Counted from the first letter of the stretch, positions 18,345-27,262 are shown. The stretch: 64,000 bases of DNA from Aequorivita sublithincola DSM 14238 (GCF_000265385.1 NC_018013.1:1577001-1641000); one strand, 5' to 3'. The notes: generated by a model not told the origin, from the letters alone. Numbers and translations: made by a program.

Positions 18345-18372
18345 TGAAATCGAAATCGAAATTGAAATCGAA
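18345..18372. repeat. GAAATC hexamer microsatellite
   Basis: About four and a half copies of GAAATC/GAAATT upstream of the retropepsin-like gene, in the gap that separates it from rimK copy 2. Slippage could alter the spacer length. Confidence 0.6.
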
Positions 18373-18458
18373 AACTGTCTAGCAAATAAAATATATTGAA
18401 TTAGTTTTTTTCTGTTTAAAATAATGCCCAAAATGAATTACGCGCCTACAGCAAACTG

Positions 18459-19334
18459 TTACTTTTTTCTACTACGTTCAATAAAACCAATCACACTTTT
18501 TGAAACATTTATGCCAGATGTGTTTTCAATGCCTTCCAACCCTGGGGTGCTGTTTATTTCCAAAACCAACGGACCGTTTTTGGATTGAAGAATATCAACG
18601 CCACAAAACCCGAGACCAATAGCTTTTGCAGCTTTTATTGCAATTTTTTCTTCAGCGGAAGAAAGTTGGATTATTTCTGAACTTCCGCCTCTGTGAAGAT
18701 TGCTTCTAAAATCGCCATCCTTACAGATGCGCCTCATTGCCGCAACTACTACACCATCAACTACGATTGCTCGTATGTCTGTACCATGTGCTTCTTCAAT
18801 ATACTCTTGAAGTATAAATTTAACTCCTGCTGCATTTAAGGTTTCAATAGTGGCCAAAGCATTCTGCGGACTTTCAGAAAGAATAACACCTTCACCGTGC
18901 GTTCCTTCCAGAAGTTTGATGATTATAGGTTTGCCGTTAAAAGTTTTTAGTTGTTCTTCAAATTCGAAAAAAGAAGCAAATACAGTTTTTGGAACTGGAA
19001 TTTGGTTCTTCGTCATAATTTGAAAACACGTCCATTTGTCGCGGCTGTGGCTAATACCATCAGAAGAAACTACGCTAAAAACGCCCATTGCTTCAAAATG
19101 ACGCACTACGTTAGTTCCATAAAAAGTATTTGAAGCCCCGATTCTGGGGATTATTGCGTGAAGATCATCAACCAATTCATTCTCAAAATATAAAACGGCT
19201 TTTCCGTTTTCCATGGCAAGATTGCAATATGAAGGATCTAAGACCTCAATATTGTGATTCCGCGCTTGTCCTGCGTTTAAAAGACTTTTGGTGGAGTAAA
19301 GCGCCTCCCCGCGCGATAAAATGGCAATGTTCAT
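18459..19334 (-). CDS. RimK-like ATP-grasp ligase (copy 2)
   Basis: 291 aa, collinear end to end with copy 1 ([90 protein letters not shown]). Catalytic and metal-binding residues are retained, so it should be an active ligase. Divergence outside the ATP-binding core, for example in residues 20-60 and 100-130, suggests a different acceptor. It is 143 nt upstream of the retropepsin-like gene and may be the first gene of the cluster. It is divergent from uvrC. Confidence 0.92.
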   Translation of the reverse strand: MNIAILSRGEALYSTKSLLNAGQARNHNIEVLDPSYCNLAMENGKAVLYFENELVDDLHAIIPRIGASNTFYGTNVVRHFEAMGVFSVVSSDGISHSRDKWTCFQIMTKNQIPVPKTVFASFFEFEEQLKTFNGKPIIIKLLEGTHGEGVILSESPQNALATIETLNAAGVKFILQEYIEEAHGTDIRAIVVDGVVVAAMRRICKDGDFRSNLHRGGSSEIIQLSSAEEKIAIKAAKAIGLGFCGVDILQSKNGPLVLEINSTPGLEGIENTSGINVSKSVIGFIERSRKK

Positions 19335-19455
19335 AGATGATTATTGTGAGTGCAATTTAGACAAAAAGTGAAACCACTTTTAACTGTAAAAAAACTTTAA
19401 TCCTTAATTAACATATTGGGCTCAGAAAAAACTTCGCATAAAATTTACAATCCAC

Positions 19456-19463
19456 TATCTTTG
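19456..19463 (+). promoter_or_regulatory. Bacteroidetes -7 promoter element immediately before uvrC
   Basis: TATCTTTG is an exact TAnnTTTG match ending 5 nt before the uvrC ATG at 19469. If used, transcription would begin at or next to the start codon and the mRNA would be leaderless. Confidence 0.5.
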
Positions 19464-19468
19464 AAGCT

Positions 19469-21271
19469 ATGGCCAATGCTTCGGTAACACTTCAAATTTC
19501 TACACTTCCAGATTCGCCCGGTGTTTATCAATATTACGATAAAGACGGGAAGTTACTGTATGTAGGCAAGGCTAAAAACCTGAAAAAAAGAGTCGCGTCC
19601 TACTTCAACAAAACGCAGGAAAACGGCAAAACTCGCATTCTCGTAAAAAAAATTGCTACCATAAAACACATCGTCGTTAAAACCGAAACCGATGCGCTTT
19701 TGCTGGAAAACAATTTGATAAAAAAATACCAACCACGCTACAATGTGTTGCTGAAAGATGACAAAACTTATCCGTGGATTTGTATTAAAAACGAGCGTTT
19801 TCCGCGAGTTTTCCCAACCCGAAGAATGATTAAAGATGGTTCAGAATATTATGGACCTTACACGAGTATGAAAACCGTGCATACTTTGCTCGATTTAATT
19901 AAAGGGCTGTATCCGTTGCGAACTTGCAATTATGATCTTTCCGAAGAAAAAATTAGGGCAGAAAAATATAAAGTTTGTTTGGAATTTCATTTGGGAAACT
20001 GCGCGGGACCTTGCGAAGGACTGTATTCCGAAAAAGAATATCACGACAATATTGAAGCCATCAGAAATATTGTAAAAGGAAATTTTAAGGATTCGCTCCA
20101 TAAATTCAAAAGCCAGATGAAAGACTTGGCAACCGATTTAAAATTTGAGCAGGCACAGCGTGTAAAGGAAAAGATTGATATTTTAGAGAATTACCAAAGT
20201 AAATCTACTGTTGTAAACCCGAAGATTAACAATGTAGATGTGTTTTCAATAATTTCTGATGAAAGTTATGGGTATGTCAATTTCCTTCAACTTTCGCACG
20301 GCGCAATTATCCGTTCGCATACTTTGGAAATAAAAAAGAAATTAGACGAAACGGATGAAGAATTGCTTCAACTTGCTATTGTAGAAATCCGGCAGCGTTT
20401 CAATTCTCTTACAAATGAAATATATCTGCCTTTCGAAGTTGAATTAGGTGAAAACATTAAAATACACGTTCCAAAATTGGGCGACAAAAAAGCAATTCTA
20501 GACCTTTCAGAAAGAAATGCGAAATACTTTAGAATGGATCGTTTTAAGCAATCCAAAATAGTAGATCCGGATCGCCACGAAAAGCGAATTATGGCGCAGA
20601 TGAAAAAAGATCTTCGTCTTTCCGAAGAACCAAGACATATTGAATGTTTTGACAATAGTAACATTCAGGGCACAAACCCTGTGGCTGCCTGCGTGGTTTT
20701 CAAAAACGGAAAACCGAGCAAAAAGGATTATCGTAAATTCAATATAAAAACCGTTGTAGGTCCAGACGATTTTGCTTCAATGGAAGAAGTGGTTTACCGT
20801 CGCTACAAAAGATTGCTGGAAGAAGAGCAACCATTGCCGCAACTAATCATCATAGATGGAGGGAAGGGGCAACTTTCTTCGTCATTAAAAAGCTTGGACA
20901 AATTAGGCTTACGCGGAAAAATTGCTATAATAGGAATTGCAAAACGTTTGGAAGAACTTTTTTACCCAGATGATCCTATTCCGTTGTATTTAGATAAGAA
21001 AAGTGAAACTTTAAAAATTATACAACAATTAAGGAACGAGGCGCACCGTTTTGGTATTACCTTTCACAGAAGCAAACGCAGTAAACAAGCTTTGAACACA
21101 GAACTGGAAACCATTCCAGGAATAGGTGAAAAAACGGTAGTAGAATTATTGAAAAAATTTAAAAGCATCAAGCGGATTGCTTCTGCCAGTTTTGAGGAGC
21201 TTTCAAAAGTTGTTGGGGCAAGCAGGGCGAAAAAGTTGTTTGAACATTTTCAGAATGTGAAGAAAGAATAA
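19469..21271 (+). CDS. uvrC: UvrABC excinuclease subunit C
   Basis: 600 aa. N-terminal GIY-YIG nuclease (residues about 14-95: SPGVYQYYDKDGKLLYVGKA), UVR motif (about 205-240, KFEQAQRVKEKIDILENYQS), the RNase H-like C-terminal nuclease (HIECFDNSNIQGTNPVAACV, LIIIDGGKGQL) and a terminal helix-hairpin-helix pair (ETIPGIGEKTVVELLKKF). It makes the dual incisions in nucleotide excision repair with UvrA and UvrB. Divergent from the RimK cluster. Confidence 0.97.
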   Translation: MANASVTLQISTLPDSPGVYQYYDKDGKLLYVGKAKNLKKRVASYFNKTQENGKTRILVKKIATIKHIVVKTETDALLLENNLIKKYQPRYNVLLKDDKTYPWICIKNERFPRVFPTRRMIKDGSEYYGPYTSMKTVHTLLDLIKGLYPLRTCNYDLSEEKIRAEKYKVCLEFHLGNCAGPCEGLYSEKEYHDNIEAIRNIVKGNFKDSLHKFKSQMKDLATDLKFEQAQRVKEKIDILENYQSKSTVVNPKINNVDVFSIISDESYGYVNFLQLSHGAIIRSHTLEIKKKLDETDEELLQLAIVEIRQRFNSLTNEIYLPFEVELGENIKIHVPKLGDKKAILDLSERNAKYFRMDRFKQSKIVDPDRHEKRIMAQMKKDLRLSEEPRHIECFDNSNIQGTNPVAACVVFKNGKPSKKDYRKFNIKTVVGPDDFASMEEVVYRRYKRLLEEEQPLPQLIIIDGGKGQLSSSLKSLDKLGLRGKIAIIGIAKRLEELFYPDDPIPLYLDKKSETLKIIQQLRNEAHRFGITFHRSKRSKQALNTELETIPGIGEKTVVELLKKFKSIKRIASASFEELSKVVGASRAKKLFEHFQNVKKE

Positions 21272-21292
21272 GGCTTTTGCAACTACTCCCGA

Positions 21293-21329
21293 CCCCTAAA
21301 GGGGAGATTAGCGTGCTCCCCTTTAGGGG
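21293..21329. repeat. Hairpin repeat CCCCTAAAGGGGAG / CTCCCCTTTAGGGG
   Basis: Perfect 14-bp inverted repeat with a 9-nt loop, directly after uvrC and before the patatin gene. Each arm is itself partly palindromic (CCCCTAAAGGGG). There is no T-run on the plus strand right after the stem, so terminator function is uncertain. A half-copy lies near 3498-3519. Confidence 0.7.
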
Positions 21330-21369
21330 CTGGGGGTTCTTACTAAGCAAGAAAAGATTATCATACAAA

Positions 21370-23604
21370 ATGAAGAATTCACTTTTAATATTATTATTAC
21401 TTATTTCAACCTTATCCTTTTCACAAGAAAAGGGTCAACAAGATGTAAAAGTGGGTCTGGTACTAAGTGGCGGTGGCGCCAAAGGTTTGGCGCATATTGG
21501 GGCTTTAAAAGTGATTGAGGAATCTGGGGTTCGGATAGATTATATTGGCGGAACTAGTATGGGCGCTATTATTGGAGCATTGTATGCTTCAGGATATTCT
21601 GCCAAACAGTTGGACAGCATTTTTAGTCAAACAGATTTTAGCACTATGATTCAGGATAATATTCCGCGTAGTGCAAAAACTTTTTATGAAAAGCAGGAAG
21701 CAGAAAAATATGCCTTGGTGCTTCCTTTTGATGGTTTCAAAATTGGTTTTCCATCAGGGCTTTCAAAAGGACAAAACGTTTATAATCTGCTTTCAAAATT
21801 AACGAGTCACGTTAGTACCATTACAGATTTCAGCAAACTTCCTATTCCTTTTTTCTGTGTTGCAACAGATATTGAAACCGGAAAGGAAGTGATTCTAGAT
21901 CGCGGAAATCTCCCTCGAGCGGTTACTGCCAGTGGCGCGTTGCCTTCCATTTTTAGTCCAGTAGTAATTGACGATAAAGTGCTTATTGATGGAGGTGTGG
22001 TCAACAATTACCCTGTTGGTGAAGTGAGAAAAAAGGGGATGGATATTATTATTGGTGTAGATGTACAGGATAGTCTTAAAACCAGAGAAAGACTGAAATC
22101 TGCTTTTGATGTTTTGGTGCAGATAAACAACTATCATACTATTGGCGATATGTCTGAAAAGCGTAAACAAACTGACATTTACATTCATCCAAACATTAAG
22201 GATTTTACAGTGGTTTCGTTTAGTGAAGGTATAAATATTGTGGAATCTGGAGTAACTGCTGCAGATGTGTATCGGGATCAACTTACCAAACTTGCTGCCC
22301 AACAAAAACACAGTGAGCAAAAGAAAATTAAGTTCAATCCACAAGACACTATTTTTATTAAAGAAGTAAAAATTGAAGGCAATAAAAAATATACTCGTAG
22401 TTACGTTTTGGGCAAGTTAAAACTACGCACTCCAGATAAGGTTACTTATGAAGAATTTAGCCAAGGGATTAACAATCTTTCTGCTACTGGGAATTTTCAG
22501 GATATCAATTATAAATTTTTTGAAGATGAAAACAACGAAAATACTTTACTGTTGCAGTTACGGGAAAGTAATTCGTCCATGATGCTTCGTTTTGCGGCAC
22601 ATTATGACAATTTGTTTAAAACTGCGGCACTCGTAAATATTACCAAAAAACGTCTATTAACCAATAATGATATTGCTTCTTTAGACTTAATTGCGGGCGA
22701 CAACCTACGCTATAATTTTGAGTATTATATAGACAAAGGTTTTTATTGGAGCGTGGGTTTCAACTCAAAATATCACTTTTTTGAAACAGATGTGCCCTTG
22801 AGTTTTATAGACACAGATTTGAATTCTGAAATTTCCTTACCGATAAATGAACTTTCCATTAACTATAGCGATTTTACCAATCAGCTTTATTTTGAAACAC
22901 TTTTTAGAAGAACTTTTGTTTTTGGATTGGGAGGAGAGCATAAATACCTGCGTTATCTTTCAGAAACAATCGGGACTGACGCCAACAACCTTCCGCGAAC
23001 TGTTTTTGAAAGCACCAATTATTACAGCGCATTCGGTTTTCTGAAATATGATACTTACGATAATAGTTTCTTTCCAAAGAGCGGTGCTTATTTTTCAGGC
23101 GATTTTCACTGGTATCTTTTAGCTAACGGGCGAAACAAGGATTTTGAGCCATTTTCATTAGCAAAGGCAAAGTTGGGGTATGCTTATACATTTTTCAAAG
23201 CGTTTTCAGCACAACTAACAACCGAAGGTGGTTTTAAATGGGGTGGTCCACAAACAAAATCTTTAGATTTTTCGTTGGGTGGCTACGGTTTTAAGGAGAT
23301 GAACAACATTATTCCGTTTATAGGTTATGATCCGCTTTCACTGCGGGGGAATACTTATTTAAAATCTTCGCTTACCTTAGATTATGAAATATTCAGAAAA
23401 AACCACATCAATATTTCGGCAAACATTGCCAACGTAGGCAACGATCTTTTTGAAACTGGAGAGTGGATAGACGGTGTGGATTATTCAGGTTTTTCCGCAG
23501 GTTATGGATTGGAAACGGTTTTAGGTCCAATGGAAATTAAATATTCCTATTCTCCCGAAAGAGACCAAAGTGAATGGTATGTAGCATTAGGCTATCGGTT
23601 TTAG
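21370..23604 (+). CDS. Patatin-like phospholipase fused to POTRA and outer-membrane barrel (PlpD/type Vd)
   Basis: 744 aa from the ATG at 21370; an upstream start at 21277 would translate a DNA repeat and hide the signal peptide. Domains: signal peptide (NSLLILLLLISTLSFSQ); patatin domain with oxyanion loop SGGGAKGLAHIG, nucleophile S63 in GTSMG and D207 in LIDGGVVNNYP; a POTRA-like segment (about 335-400, IFIKEVKIEGNKKYTRS); and a C-terminal barrel of the BamA/Omp85 type ending in YVALGYRF. It would act as a surface or secreted lipase/phospholipase anchored in the outer membrane. Confidence 0.93.
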   Translation: MKNSLLILLLLISTLSFSQEKGQQDVKVGLVLSGGGAKGLAHIGALKVIEESGVRIDYIGGTSMGAIIGALYASGYSAKQLDSIFSQTDFSTMIQDNIPRSAKTFYEKQEAEKYALVLPFDGFKIGFPSGLSKGQNVYNLLSKLTSHVSTITDFSKLPIPFFCVATDIETGKEVILDRGNLPRAVTASGALPSIFSPVVIDDKVLIDGGVVNNYPVGEVRKKGMDIIIGVDVQDSLKTRERLKSAFDVLVQINNYHTIGDMSEKRKQTDIYIHPNIKDFTVVSFSEGINIVESGVTAADVYRDQLTKLAAQQKHSEQKKIKFNPQDTIFIKEVKIEGNKKYTRSYVLGKLKLRTPDKVTYEEFSQGINNLSATGNFQDINYKFFEDENNENTLLLQLRESNSSMMLRFAAHYDNLFKTAALVNITKKRLLTNNDIASLDLIAGDNLRYNFEYYIDKGFYWSVGFNSKYHFFETDVPLSFIDTDLNSEISLPINELSINYSDFTNQLYFETLFRRTFVFGLGGEHKYLRYLSETIGTDANNLPRTVFESTNYYSAFGFLKYDTYDNSFFPKSGAYFSGDFHWYLLANGRNKDFEPFSLAKAKLGYAYTFFKAFSAQLTTEGGFKWGGPQTKSLDFSLGGYGFKEMNNIIPFIGYDPLSLRGNTYLKSSLTLDYEIFRKNHINISANIANVGNDLFETGEWIDGVDYSGFSAGYGLETVLGPMEIKYSYSPERDQSEWYVALGYRF

Positions 23605-23693
23605 GATAAACTTACAAGTATAACTTCAATATTTTTCCGATATTTGTGTGATTGCGCGTTTACGCGTTATTTATGGTCAAGAACAGTTCATAA

Positions 23694-23727
23694 ATCTAAA
23701 ATCATTAATCTAAAATCGTTAATAAAT
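23694..23727 (+). repeat. Short direct repeats AATCTAAAATC before hmgA
   Basis: AATCTAAAATC(A/G)TTAA occurs twice in tandem just before the hmgA start. A similar pair (TCGTCAATC) sits at about 15992-16015. Degenerate intergenic repeats of this type are frequent in Flavobacteriia. Confidence 0.5.
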
Positions 23728-23728
23728 C

Positions 23729-24892
23729 ATGCCTTTCTACCACAAACTGGGCAAAATACCGCCCAAACGACATACGCAATTCCGCAAACCAGATGGAAGT
23801 CTTTATTCCGAACAACTTTTCGGAACCGTTGGTTTTGATGGGATGTACAGTAATATATACCACGAAAATCGCCCTACACAGGTGAAGGAAATTAAAAAAC
23901 AATACAATGTTGCACCTAAGATTGCAAAGGCAAATCACATGGAATCGTTGCGGCTAAAGGGTTTCAATATAAAGCCCGAAAAAGATTATCTAGACAGTCG
24001 TAAAACAGTGCTAACCAATAGCGATTGCAGTATAATTCTAGCAGCACCCCAGGAATCCCAAACGGATTATTTTTATAAGAATTCAAATGCAGACGAATTA
24101 ATTTTCATCCACAAAGGCACTGGAAAACTTCGCACTTTTCTGGGCAATATAGATTTTAAATACGGAGATTACCTTGTTATTCCACGAGGAATCATATACC
24201 AAATGCAATTTGATACTGAAGATAATAGACTTTTTATTGTTGAATCTCGTCGCCCAATTTACACCCCGAAACGTTATAGAAACTGGTTCGGACAGCTTTT
24301 GGAACATTCACCTTATTGCGAGCGCGATATCCGCAAGCCGCAAGAACTTGAAACTCACAACGAAAAAGGCGAATTTTTAATGAAAGTGAAAAAAGGTGAT
24401 GATATATTTGATATCGTATATGCCACACATCCCTTTGATGTTGTTGGTTATGACGGTTTCAACTTTCCTTACGCTTTCTCAATCCACGATTTTGAACCAA
24501 TCACAGGCCGCATTCACCAACCGCCACCAGTACACCAAACTTTTGAAACTGACGCTTTTGTAGTATGTAGTTTTGTGCCACGACTTTACGATTATCATCC
24601 AGACAGTATTCCTGCGCCATATAATCACAGCAATATAGACAGTGATGAGGTGTTATATTATGTAGATGGCGATTTTATGAGTAGGAATGATATTGAAGCC
24701 GGACAAATTACATTGCATCCAGCAGGAATTCCACACGGGCCACACCCTGGAGCTACAGAAAGAAGCATCGGTAAAACAAAAACAGACGAACTTGCCGTTA
24801 TGGTAGATACTTTTAAACCTTTGCAAGTTACTGAAGATGGAATGAAACTTTCAGATGGAACATATTATCAGAGTTGGCTTGAAAAGGAGTAG
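23729..24892 (+). CDS. hmgA: Homogentisate 1,2-dioxygenase
   Basis: 387 aa, cupin-fold Fe(II) dioxygenase. Start MPFYHKLGKIPPKRHTQF and the early YSEQLFGTVGFDGMYSNIYH are family hallmarks. The C-terminal metal-site region contains PPVHQTFET, DSDEVLYYVDGDF and LHPAGIPHGPHPG with the expected His/Glu ligands. It opens the ring of homogentisate to maleylacetoacetate in tyrosine and phenylalanine breakdown. It is in the same orientation as hppD 326 nt downstream, with a DUF2442 gene between them, so the three likely form a tyrosine-catabolic operon. Confidence 0.95.
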   Translation: MPFYHKLGKIPPKRHTQFRKPDGSLYSEQLFGTVGFDGMYSNIYHENRPTQVKEIKKQYNVAPKIAKANHMESLRLKGFNIKPEKDYLDSRKTVLTNSDCSIILAAPQESQTDYFYKNSNADELIFIHKGTGKLRTFLGNIDFKYGDYLVIPRGIIYQMQFDTEDNRLFIVESRRPIYTPKRYRNWFGQLLEHSPYCERDIRKPQELETHNEKGEFLMKVKKGDDIFDIVYATHPFDVVGYDGFNFPYAFSIHDFEPITGRIHQPPPVHQTFETDAFVVCSFVPRLYDYHPDSIPAPYNHSNIDSDEVLYYVDGDFMSRNDIEAGQITLHPAGIPHGPHPGATERSIGKTKTDELAVMVDTFKPLQVTEDGMKLSDGTYYQSWLEKE

Positions 24893-24918
24893 ACAGTAGC
24901 AGTTTTCAGAAGAGTATG

Positions 24919-24945
24919 AACTTTGCGGCTTTGCGGTTAATCAAA
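24919..24945 (+). repeat. Dispersed TTTGCGG-type intergenic repeat
   Basis: CTTTGCGGCTTTGCGGTTAA directly upstream of the DUF2442 start; related to the element at 13108-13154. Confidence 0.45.
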
Positions 24946-24955
24946 AACAAATGGA

Positions 24956-25189
24956 ATGAGTATTTTAATAAGTAAATCCAACAATGCCGTTAGTCTAAGC
25001 TTTGAAAATTATAAAATGGAAATAGTTTTTGAAGACAGTAGGGAATTATCAATTCCGTTGGAATGGTTTCCAAAACTGCGAAATGCAACTGAAAATGAAT
25101 TGAACAATTGGCGTTTCATTGGCGATGGCGAGGGTGTTCACTGGAAAGATTTAGATGAAGATATTTTAATCGAAAATCTTCTAAACTAG
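24956..25189 (+). CDS. DUF2442 protein
   Basis: 77 aa. The family pattern is seen in MEIVFEDSRELSIPLEWFP, LNNWRFIGDGEGVHWKDLDE and DILIENLL. DUF2442 proteins are small and often near toxin-antitoxin-like DUF4160 genes, but there is no DUF4160 partner here. It stands alone between hmgA and hppD. A regulatory role for the operon is possible but unsupported. Confidence 0.85.
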   Translation: MSILISKSNNAVSLSFENYKMEIVFEDSRELSIPLEWFPKLRNATENELNNWRFIGDGEGVHWKDLDEDILIENLLN

Positions 25190-25218
25190 AATAAATAAGA
25201 CATTAGAAAACTTAAATT

Positions 25219-26382
25219 ATGAGCAAAAAAGAAGTAAAATCAGTCGATTACGGACTAGAGAAAATTTTTGAAGGCGCAGAAGACTTTCTGCCATTATTAG
25301 GAACAGATTATGTAGAGTTTTATGTGGGTAACGCAAAACAATCTGCGCACTTCTATAAAACAGCTTTTGGATTTCAATCCTACGCTTACAAAGGTTTGGA
25401 AACAGGTTCGCGAGATTCTGTGAGTTATGTTTTAAAACAAGACAAAATCAGACTTGTTTTAACAACGCCTTTAACCAGTAAATCGCCCATAAACGATCAC
25501 ATTGTAAAACACGGAGACGGCGTAAAAGTAATCGCTCTTTGGGTAGACGATGCAACAAGTGCTTATGAAGAAACCACCAAACGTGGCGCAAAATCTTATA
25601 TGGAACCAACCGTTGAAAAAGATGAACACGGAGAAGTTGTGCGAAGCGGAATTTATACTTATGGCGAAACCGTCCATATGTTCGTGGAACGCAAAAACTA
25701 CAATGGAGCATTTCTACCAGGTTTCCGCGAATGGAAAAGTGATTACAATCCAACCGAAACTGGCTTAAAATACATTGACCACATGGTTGGTAATGTAGGT
25801 TGGGGCCAAATGAATAAATGGGTTAAATGGTATGAAGACGTAATGGGCTTCGTAAATTTCCTTTCGTTTGATGACAAACAAATTCACACAGAATACTCAG
25901 CATTGATGAGTAAAGTGATGAGCAATGGCAACGGACGAATTAAATTCCCAATAAACGAACCAGCTAAAGGAATAAAAAAATCACAGATTGAAGAATACTT
26001 AGATTTTTATGAAGATTCTGGAGTGCAGCATTTAGCAGTTGCAACAGACGATATTATTAAAACCGTAAGCCAATTAAAAGCACGCGGCATAGAGTTTTTA
26101 CCACCACCACCACAAGCATATTATGACGATATACCCAACCGTTTGGGCGAGCATTATAGTATGATGAAGGAAGACATCAATGAACTCAGAAAACTTTCAA
26201 TAATGATTGATGCCGATGAAGATGGCTATTTGCTTCAAATATTCACAAAGCCGTTGGAAGACAGGCCAACCCTATTTTTTGAAATAATTCAACGTATGGG
26301 AGCAAAAGGTTTTGGAGCAGGAAACTTTAAAGCACTTTTTGAATCCATTGAGCGCGAGCAAGCACAAAGAGGAACTTTATAA
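25219..26382 (+). CDS. hppD: 4-hydroxyphenylpyruvate dioxygenase
   Basis: 387 aa, two vicinal-oxygen-chelate (VOC) domains. Fe(II) ligands are at YIDHMVGNV (His), VQHLAVATDDI (His) and FFEIIQRMGAKGFG (Glu); the C-terminal GAGNFKALFESIEREQ is the conserved lid helix. It converts 4-hydroxyphenylpyruvate to homogentisate, the substrate of HmgA encoded upstream. It ends at a strong terminator at 26399-26439. Confidence 0.96.
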   Translation: MSKKEVKSVDYGLEKIFEGAEDFLPLLGTDYVEFYVGNAKQSAHFYKTAFGFQSYAYKGLETGSRDSVSYVLKQDKIRLVLTTPLTSKSPINDHIVKHGDGVKVIALWVDDATSAYEETTKRGAKSYMEPTVEKDEHGEVVRSGIYTYGETVHMFVERKNYNGAFLPGFREWKSDYNPTETGLKYIDHMVGNVGWGQMNKWVKWYEDVMGFVNFLSFDDKQIHTEYSALMSKVMSNGNGRIKFPINEPAKGIKKSQIEEYLDFYEDSGVQHLAVATDDIIKTVSQLKARGIEFLPPPPQAYYDDIPNRLGEHYSMMKEDINELRKLSIMIDADEDGYLLQIFTKPLEDRPTLFFEIIQRMGAKGFGAGNFKALFESIEREQAQRGTL

Positions 26383-26398
26383 ATTTGTAACAATAGCT

Positions 26399-26439
26399 AA
26401 ACCCCATCGTCTTAAAAAGGTGGGGTTTATTTTTTTTTG
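26399..26439 (+). terminator. Intrinsic terminator after hppD
   Basis: Stem AAACCCCA / TGGGGTTT with a loop of about 14 nt, followed by ATTTTTTTTT on the plus strand, 17 nt past the hppD stop. Confidence 0.85.
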
Positions 26440-26488
26440 GAATGGTAGTTGTAATTTTAAAAACCCTAAACTCCTTAAGTTAACTTTT

Positions 26489-27262
26489 ATGAAGAAGCTA
26501 CTCACGCTTTTAATTCTTTTCGGCAATATAACTTTTCTTTCCGCTCAGGAAAGAGCCTATGGTGATGGCGAACATTTCAAATTTAGAGTTCACTACGGTT
26601 TTGTTACTGCTGGCTACGCAACTTTAAAAGTTAAAAATTCAACCTTAAACGGAAAAGATGTTTTTCACGTGCGCGGGTTTGGAGAAACCGTTGGGGTTTC
26701 AAAATGGTTTTTTAAGGTTGAAGACGATTATCAGTCTTACATAGACAAAGAAAAGAATATTCCATACCGTTTTATTCGTAAAATAGACGAAGGTGGTTAT
26801 ACCAAAGATGTTCAAATTGATTTTAACCACAACTCAAAAAAAGCCACAGTAAACGACAAAAAGCATAATGAAACCACTGTGTTTTCATTCCCTGAAGAAA
26901 CGCAAGATATGATCTCGGCGTTTTACTATCTTCGAAACAAAGTGGACACTGAAAACCTAAAAGAAGGCGATGTTGTAGAGATAAATATGTTCTTTGATAA
27001 AGAAAATAACAAATTCAGGTTAAAATTCCTTGGAAAAGAGATTTTAGATACTAATTTTGGGCGCGTTCGCACTTTGATTTTTAGACCTTATGTTCAGTCG
27101 GGTCGTGTTTTTAAGGAAAAGGAAAGTCTAACTGTCTGGATTAGTGACGATAAAAATAAAATACCGTTGCTCATTCAAGCAGAATTGGCCGTGGGTTCCT
27201 TAAAAGCGTCACTAACCGAATTTAAAGGATTACAGCATTCCTTTAAAATATTGGCGAAATAA
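26489..27262 (+). CDS. DUF3108 secreted protein
   Basis: 257 aa from the ATG at 26489. A start at 26312 would overlap the end of hppD and read through its terminator. Signal peptide KKLLTLLILFGNITFLSAQ. The DUF3108 signature includes FRVHYGFVTAGYATLKV, VSKWFFKVEDDYQSYID and EETQDMISAFYYLRNK. The family is a predicted periplasmic or lipid-associated beta protein of unknown function, common next to M23 peptidases in Flavobacteriia, as here. Confidence 0.87.
   Translation: MKKLLTLLILFGNITFLSAQERAYGDGEHFKFRVHYGFVTAGYATLKVKNSTLNGKDVFHVRGFGETVGVSKWFFKVEDDYQSYIDKEKNIPYRFIRKIDEGGYTKDVQIDFNHNSKKATVNDKKHNETTVFSFPEETQDMISAFYYLRNKVDTENLKEGDVVEINMFFDKENNKFRLKFLGKEILDTNFGRVRTLIFRPYVQSGRVFKEKESLTVWISDDKNKIPLLIQAELAVGSLKASLTEFKGLQHSFKILAK

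Noticed and set aside
21277..21369. N-terminal extension of the patatin gene
   Set aside because: It translates the palindromic DNA repeat; the signal peptide starts at the ATG at 21370.
21895..22344. Open minus-strand frame of 149 codons
   Set aside because: Antisense to the patatin domain, which has intact catalytic motifs; composition is unlike neighbouring genes.
23694..23727. Direct repeats resembling a CRISPR start
   Set aside because: Only two short units without spacers of regular size and no cas genes nearby.
26312..26488. N-terminal extension of the DUF3108 gene
   Set aside because: It would overlap the end of hppD and cross a strong terminator; the signal peptide begins at the ATG at 26489.
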